A DNA stretch of 9,554 bases from CAYLLN01 sp036496265 (GTDB lineage: Bacteria > Planctomycetota > Planctomycetia > Pirellulales > Pirellulaceae), in contig DASXLL010000400.1 in assembly GCA_036496265.1 (NCBI GenBank), positions 1 through 9,554 of the forward strand, given 5' to 3'. Below, piece after piece: positions 5,087 to 9,554 of this stretch. The notes under the pieces are model-generated. The model saw only the letters and a program-made list of their open reading frames with translations, did no database searches and was not told where the DNA came from. Position 1 is the first letter of the stretch, and each line of letters begins with the position of its first letter. A program made the translations under genes and the position numbers.

Positions 5087-6769
5087 TTAGGTTTCGAGCT
5101 CACTCTTGGAGCGGCCGAGGGGCTTGGTGTTTTCTTCAACTTCCTGCTTTTCGCGCCAGGGCTTCTTTTCTTTGTAGCCTTCGAGTTCTTTTTTGAGCTG
5201 GTCGTCGACTTCTTGATCTTTGGCACCGAGCTCGACGGCCTTGGCGGACCATTTTTTGGCGGTTTCGAAGTCGCCTTTTTCGGCGTAGCCGGCGGCGAGG
5301 GTGCTAAGGATGTGGGGTTTTTGATACTTGGTCAACTCGCAGGCCTTGGTGCCGAACTCGATGGAGCGCTCGGCGTTGCGAACGGGATCGTCGGGTGAAG
5401 TGGCGAGGACCCAGGCGAGGTTGTTGAGCACGCCGGTGTCTTCGGGATCGAGCTTGACGGCTTCGTCGTAATCTTTGACGGCATCGGCGTGCTTGCCGAC
5501 GCTGAGGAGCGCGTCGCCGCGGGCGCGGAGGGCATCGACTTTGGTTTCCTTTTGATCGGGGTCGCTGTCGTCGCGGATGCCGTCGAGCACCTGCGTGAGC
5601 AACTCGACGGCCTTGCGGGGCCGCGCGTCGCCGACGTAATAGCCGGCGAGGCGAATCCGCCATTCGGCGTTCGTGGGATCGGTCTGCAGGAGGATCTGCA
5701 TGTCGTTGATGGCATCGCCCCAGCGCTTTTTGCCAGCGGCGATCATGCTGCGCAGCAAGATGGCCTGCGGCAGGTCCGGGGCTTGCTTGAGCAGCTTCTC
5801 GACGTCGGCCTTGGCCAGCTCGTCGTGACCTTGCGAAGCGTGCAGATTGCTGCGCATGAGGAGGGCTTGCAAATCGTTGCCGTTGATCGAGAGGGCCTCG
5901 TCCAAATCTTTGAGCGCCCCGTCGATGTCGTCCTTCATCACCTTGACGCGGGCCCGCAGGTTGTAGCCGAGCGTCGCCCGAGGAGTTTGCTTAATGACGT
6001 CGTCGCAATACTTGAGGGCTTCATCGTATTTCTTGAGATCGGTCAGGGCCTCGGCCAGTGCGGCGAGCAGGTTTGGGTTGTCGGAGTCGCGTTCCAGCAG
6101 CTTTTGCAGTGTCGCGACGGCTTTTTCGTTCTCGCCATTTTGGATGTAGAGCAGCGCCAGGGCCTGACCGGCGTCGGCGTTGCTAGGGTCGGCCTTCGCC
6201 GCGTTGTCAAAATCGGCGAGCTTGCGGTCTTTGTCTTCAGTGAGCTGCGCCCGCAGGATGTAGGCCTTGGAAAGTTGCTTGGGATCGTCCTTTGCCGCGA
6301 GCAGCTTGATGGCCTCGCTGGCCGATGAAACGGCGGCTTTCAAATCGCCACCGGGAAAGGCGTGCAGCTTGGCTTCCAGGAGATAAACGTCCGGAAGCGT
6401 CGGATCGAATTTTTTGGCCTTTTCGAGATCCTTCAAAGCTTGCGCGCGAATGGACGGCAGCCGTGGATTCCGCCGCCCGCGCTCCAGGAGCGCCTCAACC
6501 GATCGATTGGCATGCTGATAGAGCGTCGCGGCGAGCAGCTTTTTGGCAAAGTCCTGCTGCTCCTTGTCGAGGCCCTTATCGAGGGCGCTTTCGGCCAGCT
6601 TGACCACTTTTTCGAGCTCGCCGAGGGTCTCGGCCGTAATTTGCAGGTCGGTCGCCTGGTCGAGGTCGGCCTGGCCGGGCTTATCGGCGGCGAGGAGGCC
6701 AGCGGCTGAAAAAGACAAAGCGGCCGCGATGGCTAGTGCGGCGAGCAAGCTATTGAAAATGCGGCGCAT
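5087..6769 (-). CDS. Exported TPR-repeat protein, planctomycete type
   Basis: A 560-residue protein with Sec signal peptide (residues 1-28, MRRIFNSLLAALAIAAAL then SFSAAGLLAA), so probably periplasmic or surface-facing. The rest is a helical array of TPR-like repeats: clear units include YILRAQLTEDKDRKLADFDNAAKADP (170-195), LLAALAEALTDLKKYDEALKYCDDVIKQTP (234-263), NLRARVKVMKDDIDGALKDLDEAL (270-293) and RARGDALLSVGKHADAVKDYDEAVKLDP (415-442). NNLAWVLATSPDD (449-461) followed by NAERSIEFGTKACELT (465-480) and HILSTLAAGYAEKGDF (486-501) is a C-terminal signature common in planctomycete TPR proteins. TPR arrays bind other proteins; no enzymatic domain is seen. The start is set at 6769, not the in-frame ATG at 6802, because GGAGGA sits 7 bases upstream of 6769 and the signal peptide begins there. 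The C-terminus is highly charged (KEKKPWREKQEVEE). Partner unknown. Confidence 0.93.
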   Translation of the reverse strand: MRRIFNSLLAALAIAAALSFSAAGLLAADKPGQADLDQATDLQITAETLGELEKVVKLAESALDKGLDKEQQDFAKKLLAATLYQHANRSVEALLERGRRNPRLPSIRAQALKDLEKAKKFDPTLPDVYLLEAKLHAFPGGDLKAAVSSASEAIKLLAAKDDPKQLSKAYILRAQLTEDKDRKLADFDNAAKADPSNADAGQALALLYIQNGENEKAVATLQKLLERDSDNPNLLAALAEALTDLKKYDEALKYCDDVIKQTPRATLGYNLRARVKVMKDDIDGALKDLDEALSINGNDLQALLMRSNLHASQGHDELAKADVEKLLKQAPDLPQAILLRSMIAAGKKRWGDAINDMQILLQTDPTNAEWRIRLAGYYVGDARPRKAVELLTQVLDGIRDDSDPDQKETKVDALRARGDALLSVGKHADAVKDYDEAVKLDPEDTGVLNNLAWVLATSPDDPVRNAERSIEFGTKACELTKYQKPHILSTLAAGYAEKGDFETAKKWSAKAVELGAKDQEVDDQLKKELEGYKEKKPWREKQEVEENTKPLGRSKSELET

Positions 6770-7132
6770 CGGTCGTCCTCCGGGATCGTGGGGCGCAATC
6801 ATTGGGTCTTTCGGTCGCGCCCCGTTCGAGGGCGGCCTGGGAAGATCGCCCGTCTGTAATTGCCCGCATTATGGCGGTTTTTGGCCGCTGATGCTACGTG
6901 ATTATCGCGGCAAACGCAGCGGGGAGTCTGAGATAACGGCAATCGAAACTATTGCGGCTGCTCGGGAGTCATTCGTTTTAACGCAAAGGCGCAAAGGGTG
7001 GCAAAGATCGCAAAGGGATTCATAAGTTCATTTTATTGTGTTCCTTTGCGGCCTTTGCTCGTCTTGGCGGCCTTTGCGTTTAAATCAGAAGAGGTTGCGC
7101 GCCGTAGCGGACCACCACATTTAGAGCGGATG
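6770..7132. other. 363-bp gap upstream of the TPR gene, with one large inverted repeat
   Basis: No convincing gene. The TPR ribosome site (GGAGGA on the minus strand) lies at its left end. CATAAT on the minus strand around 6870-6875 is a possible -10 box without a matching -35. The right third (6976-7084) is the CGCAAAG inverted repeat. A short frame reading across 6803-7025 on the plus strand has no family features and I do not call it. Confidence 0.6.
6976..7084. repeat. Long imperfect inverted repeat of CGCAAAG units
   Basis: AACGCAAAGGC (6980-6990) is exactly reverse-complementary to GCCTTTGCGTT (7070-7080). Inside, GCAAAG-type units recur in the left arm (6991-7016) and CTTTGC-type units in the right arm (7044-7069); 19 of 26 further positions pair when aligned. 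The AT-rich centre (about 7018-7040) would form the loop. It resembles the widespread CTTTGCG-type intergenic repeats I recall from several phyla, a recollection not checked here. It ends 49 bp from the stop of the next minus-strand gene. Confidence 0.7.
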
Positions 7133-7711
7133 TTAAAAGGCAAAACGGACTTCGACCTGGCGATGCACGAGCTTCGGAATTTCTAACTCATTGACTGGTG
7201 GAGCGCCCGCGGTGACGCATTCCCGCCAGGGCGGGATGCGGTCTTCGCGATAATAGCGCTCCACATATTGCCAATCGGTCGCGACGAAATCGCTGAACCA
7301 GTCGTCGAGGTCGTGGATACCTAGCTCGTGCAACAGCCGCAGGCCGAATCGGGCGGCTTCGTGCTCGTAGTCGTGGAGGACTCGGAGAAACCGGTCTTTG
7401 TCGGCCGTATTTTGCAGGGCGTCGAGCTTGTGCACTAGACTGGGCGCGACCCATTGCACGGAGTGGCCGAAGAGATGTAGCAGCACAAAGCATTGCATCT
7501 CGAAATCGACGTCAGGATCGATGACGATCTTGAGGCCGTCGAAAATGCCGGTTCGCGGCGGCTCGAGGTCGCGGTATTCGATGGCGAAGCCGCGTTTGAT
7601 GACGGCGGAGGTGACGGCGTTCCAGAGTGGCACGAGCCGCTCGGCCGGGAGGCGGCCGACCAAGGTTTCGCCGCGAGTGCCGACGAGCTCGGAACCGGAA
7701 ATGGACTGCAT
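7133..7711 (-). CDS. Conserved-looking protein with ImmA/IrrE-like but degenerate zinc motif (HLFGH)
   Basis: A 192-residue cytoplasmic protein, no signal peptide or membrane segment. I do not recognise a named family with certainty. FDGLKIVIDPDVDFEMQCFVLLHLFGHSVQW (57-87) has the layout of the ImmA/IrrE gluzincin core: a strand, a run of polar residues, then a helix with H79-L-F-G-H83. The catalytic Glu of HExxH is Leu80. The next helix, DYEHEAARFGLRLLHELG (114-131), matches the family's ExxAxxFAxxLL third-ligand helix, with E118 in the ligand place. So a metal could still bind while peptidase activity is probably lost. The C-terminal half is acidic and aromatic (DWFSDFVATDWQYVERYYRED). Start at ATG 7711: an in-frame TAA lies seven codons upstream; no good Shine-Dalgarno. 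It lies 124 bp after the phosphatase gene on the same strand. No adjacent helix-turn-helix partner is seen. Confidence 0.8.
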   Translation of the reverse strand: MQSISGSELVGTRGETLVGRLPAERLVPLWNAVTSAVIKRGFAIEYRDLEPPRTGIFDGLKIVIDPDVDFEMQCFVLLHLFGHSVQWVAPSLVHKLDALQNTADKDRFLRVLHDYEHEAARFGLRLLHELGIHDLDDWFSDFVATDWQYVERYYREDRIPPWRECVTAGAPPVNELEIPKLVHRQVEVRFAF

Positions 7712-7810
7712 AACGGCAATGTAGGCCGCTTACTCCGCAAGAGCCAGGGCAGCAAAAAGCATGGCCTGACAAAACGGCGCTCAAAAGAATTGATAGGTTC
7801 TTCTGGCGTC

Positions 7811-7834
7811 AGTCCCTCGCGGAGCGAGAGGACT
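7811..7834. repeat. Stem-loop directly after the phosphatase stop
   Basis: AGTCC-CTCGC (7811-7820), loop GGA, then GCGAG-A-GGACT (7824-7834): a 10-bp stem with one bulged A and a 3-nt loop. On the minus strand it starts one base after the phosphatase stop (the first of two consecutive in-frame-looking TAGs). It is a candidate 3'-end structure; no T-tract follows. Confidence 0.65.
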
Positions 7835-7835
7835 A

Positions 7836-9476
7836 CTACTGCCCCAGGGCCTCCGCCAGGGGCCGCTCGGAGTTGGCCGAAGGATAATCGACGCCGGCGA
7901 GCTCGGCCACCGTGGACGCGACGCAGGGCGGGCTCACGGGTCGAGTGAAGCGGCCGTTTTTGATGCCGCAGCCGATGGCGAGCAGCGGAACATGCGTGTC
8001 GTAATGCCAGGGGCTGCCGTGCGTGGTGCCTTTAGCACCGGGGACGGTGTAGGGAGCAGTGGCGAATAGCACATCGCCACTGCGTTGCGCGAGGAACGTT
8101 CGCTGCACCTGGTCGAAGAGCGGCCCGCTTCCGCCGGTGGCGAGCTCGTCGCGAGTGAATGCGCCGGCGACGTATGGTTGGTCAAGCAGCCAATCGCGAA
8201 CGAGTCTTTGAGCGGCAGCAAAGGTTCCCGGCTTAGCGAACGCGTCGTGGTCCGCTTGCAAATAGACCTGATAGTCTTCGGCTTTTTGAACGAGCGGCTT
8301 CATCGCAGCCGTGAGGCCCAGTTGCTCGCGTAAATGCTTTTCGAGCTTGGTTTTCACCTCGTCGGCCTTTCCCAGGGGGATGCGTTTGGCTGGGAGGCGG
8401 AATTGCTGGGCATATTCGACGATGGGGGCGACGCCGTGATCGGCCGTCAGCAGCAGCGTCCACTTATTCGCGCCGATTTTTTCGTCGAGCCACCGCAAGA
8501 ACTCACCCAGTTGGCGATCGGTGCGGTAGGTAATGTCTTCGACTTCCAGGCTGTGGGGGCCGAAGGCGTGGCCGACGTAGTCGTTGCTGGAAAAATTCAT
8601 GCACAGCAAGTCGGGAAATTCATCGCTGCCGAGCTGCTCGCCTTCGACGATGGCGCGGGCCGCTTCGAGCGTGGCGTCGTTGCCGAAGGGGGAGAACAAA
8701 ACGAGTTCACCGAAATCGAGGGGCGTCATTTTGCCGGCTTCCGGCAATTGATGCGGGAATTCGCTGGTAAATCCCTTGGGCGGATTCTCCCACTTGTTCT
8801 GATCCGGCCCCGAGTTGTGGTATTTGTCTTTGGCCAGCAGCAGCTCCCACTTTTTGCCGCGAAATTTTTCCAGCGACTGTGATTCATTGAGCACTCGCAA
8901 GTAGCCTGGCATATCGGTGCGATAGTACGTCGATGTGGTCCAGAGGTTGTCTTCCATCCAAAACGCGGTGTCGGCGTTTTTGCCGGTCATCAGGACGGAC
9001 GCCCGGTCCTTGATGGCGACGCCGAAGACTTTGCTGCGGTTATTGGTGGACAGCCGCATTTTGTCGCCGGTCGTTTCGACGAGCAGATTTTTTGGGGAAA
9101 TGCCTTTTGCGGCAGGAAGTCCCAGCAGTTGCACGCTCGCATCATCACAGCAATAGACATCTTTTCCGATCGTGCGATCGAACCAGTTGTTGCCGACGAT
9201 GCCGTGGCGGCTGGGATAGGTTCCGGTGAGCTGCACCGCGTGTCCGGGGCCGGTAACGGTGAAGGCATGGCGATGGTTGCAGTCGGTGTAAGCGGCGCCT
9301 TCGCGTTCGATACGGCGGAAAAAGCCGTCGCTGGCGAAGTTGTCGGCAAACCGAACCAAGTAATCCTGGCAGAGTTGATCGACGCTGACGCAGACGATCA
9401 GCTTGGGGCGGTCAGCGGCCGCGACACTGCTGCTGAGAGCCATGAGACCGATCACAAAACCAACGAGCCAGCGCAT
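7836..9476 (-). CDS. PafA-type alkaline phosphatase, exported
   Basis: A 546-residue enzyme of the alkaline phosphatase superfamily, phosphodiesterase/nucleotide-pyrophosphatase fold, most like the monoesterase PafA. Residues 1-21 are a Sec signal peptide (ending SSVAAA), so it acts in the periplasm or outside. Residues line up with the PafA active site: zinc ligands D33 (SVDQ), D299 and H303 (NDYVGH), D346-H347 (TADHG) and H486 (THGSPW); nucleophile T75 in TVTGPGHA; N96 (GNNWFD); and K156-x-R158 (AIKDRAS), the pair that marks PafA-like monoesterases. Spacings D299-H303 (4) and D299-D346 (47) equal those I recall for PafA. It should release phosphate from many organic monoesters. Length is normal. 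AAGG lies 8 bases before ATG 9476. The upstream 78 bp shows no clear phosphate-regulon box. Regulation by phosphate is plausible but not seen. Confidence 0.93.
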   Translation of the reverse strand: MRWLVGFVIGLMALSSSVAAADRPKLIVCVSVDQLCQDYLVRFADNFASDGFFRRIEREGAAYTDCNHRHAFTVTGPGHAVQLTGTYPSRHGIVGNNWFDRTIGKDVYCCDDASVQLLGLPAAKGISPKNLLVETTGDKMRLSTNNRSKVFGVAIKDRASVLMTGKNADTAFWMEDNLWTTSTYYRTDMPGYLRVLNESQSLEKFRGKKWELLLAKDKYHNSGPDQNKWENPPKGFTSEFPHQLPEAGKMTPLDFGELVLFSPFGNDATLEAARAIVEGEQLGSDEFPDLLCMNFSSNDYVGHAFGPHSLEVEDITYRTDRQLGEFLRWLDEKIGANKWTLLLTADHGVAPIVEYAQQFRLPAKRIPLGKADEVKTKLEKHLREQLGLTAAMKPLVQKAEDYQVYLQADHDAFAKPGTFAAAQRLVRDWLLDQPYVAGAFTRDELATGGSGPLFDQVQRTFLAQRSGDVLFATAPYTVPGAKGTTHGSPWHYDTHVPLLAIGCGIKNGRFTRPVSPPCVASTVAELAGVDYPSANSERPLAEALGQ

Positions 9477-9554
9477 GAAGACGACCTTTGATTAGAAAAT
9501 GCGTACGAGTCAGTGCTTTTGACTGTACTTAGGGAGCGGAGAATTCACAACGAG

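Noticed and set aside
5489..6328. Plus-strand frame of 279 codons opposite the TPR gene
   Set aside because: It mirrors the TPR gene and has no recognisable domain or ribosome site; the minus-strand TPR repeats are unmistakable.
6770..6802. Eleven-residue upstream extension of the TPR protein to ATG 6802
   Set aside because: It would place the GGAGGA ribosome site inside the coding region and bury the signal peptide; 6769 is the better start.
7133..7835. Toxin-antitoxin or phage-repressor module around the ImmA-like gene
   Set aside because: The flanking gaps hold no small helix-turn-helix gene, and the catalytic glutamate is missing.

Overview
The window looks like chromosomal DNA of a planctomycete, most likely a Pirellula/Blastopirellula-type member of the phylum. 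This is inference from gene content: a planctomycete cytochrome-c/DUF1549 protein, an exported sulfatase of the SGSH-like type, a long exported TPR protein ending in the NNLAW..LATSPDD signature, and GC-rich, loosely packed genes. There are seven genes, one cut by the left edge. I see no tRNA, rRNA, CRISPR array, transposase, phage gene or plasmid function.

Layout, left to right. On the minus strand lie the N-terminal 217 residues of a PSCyt1/PSCyt2 cytochrome (1-651) and, upstream of it, an SGSH-like sulfatase (1028-2698), separated by a repeat-rich 376-bp gap. A divergent spacer (2699-2958) leads to two plus-strand genes: an eight-helix membrane protein with intramembrane histidines (2959-3900) and an aldose-1-epimerase-like mutarotase (4029-4973). 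These converge on a minus-strand TPR protein (5087-6769). Upstream of it on the minus strand are a small protein with an ImmA/IrrE-like but degenerate HLFGH motif (7133-7711) and a PafA-type alkaline phosphatase with all expected metal and catalytic residues (7836-9476).

The sulfatase, alkaline phosphatase and mutarotase fit a lifestyle of scavenging sulfate, phosphate and sugar from sulfated polysaccharides and organic phosphates. The PSCyt protein, sulfatase, TPR protein and phosphatase all carry Sec-type signal peptides. Nothing ties the seven genes into one pathway, and the gaps (124-376 bp, many with palindromes) argue against one large operon.

The most unusual part is the non-coding DNA. 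Almost every gap holds a different palindromic or tandem repeat. Several abut stop codons, one supplies a stop codon, and one lies in frame inside the cytochrome gene. The 4974-5086 gap is filled almost completely by two hairpins and a sequence that can fold into a three-way junction. The two best protein leads are the degenerate metallopeptidase-like protein and the histidine-bearing membrane protein. I did not find a convincing new multi-gene system.
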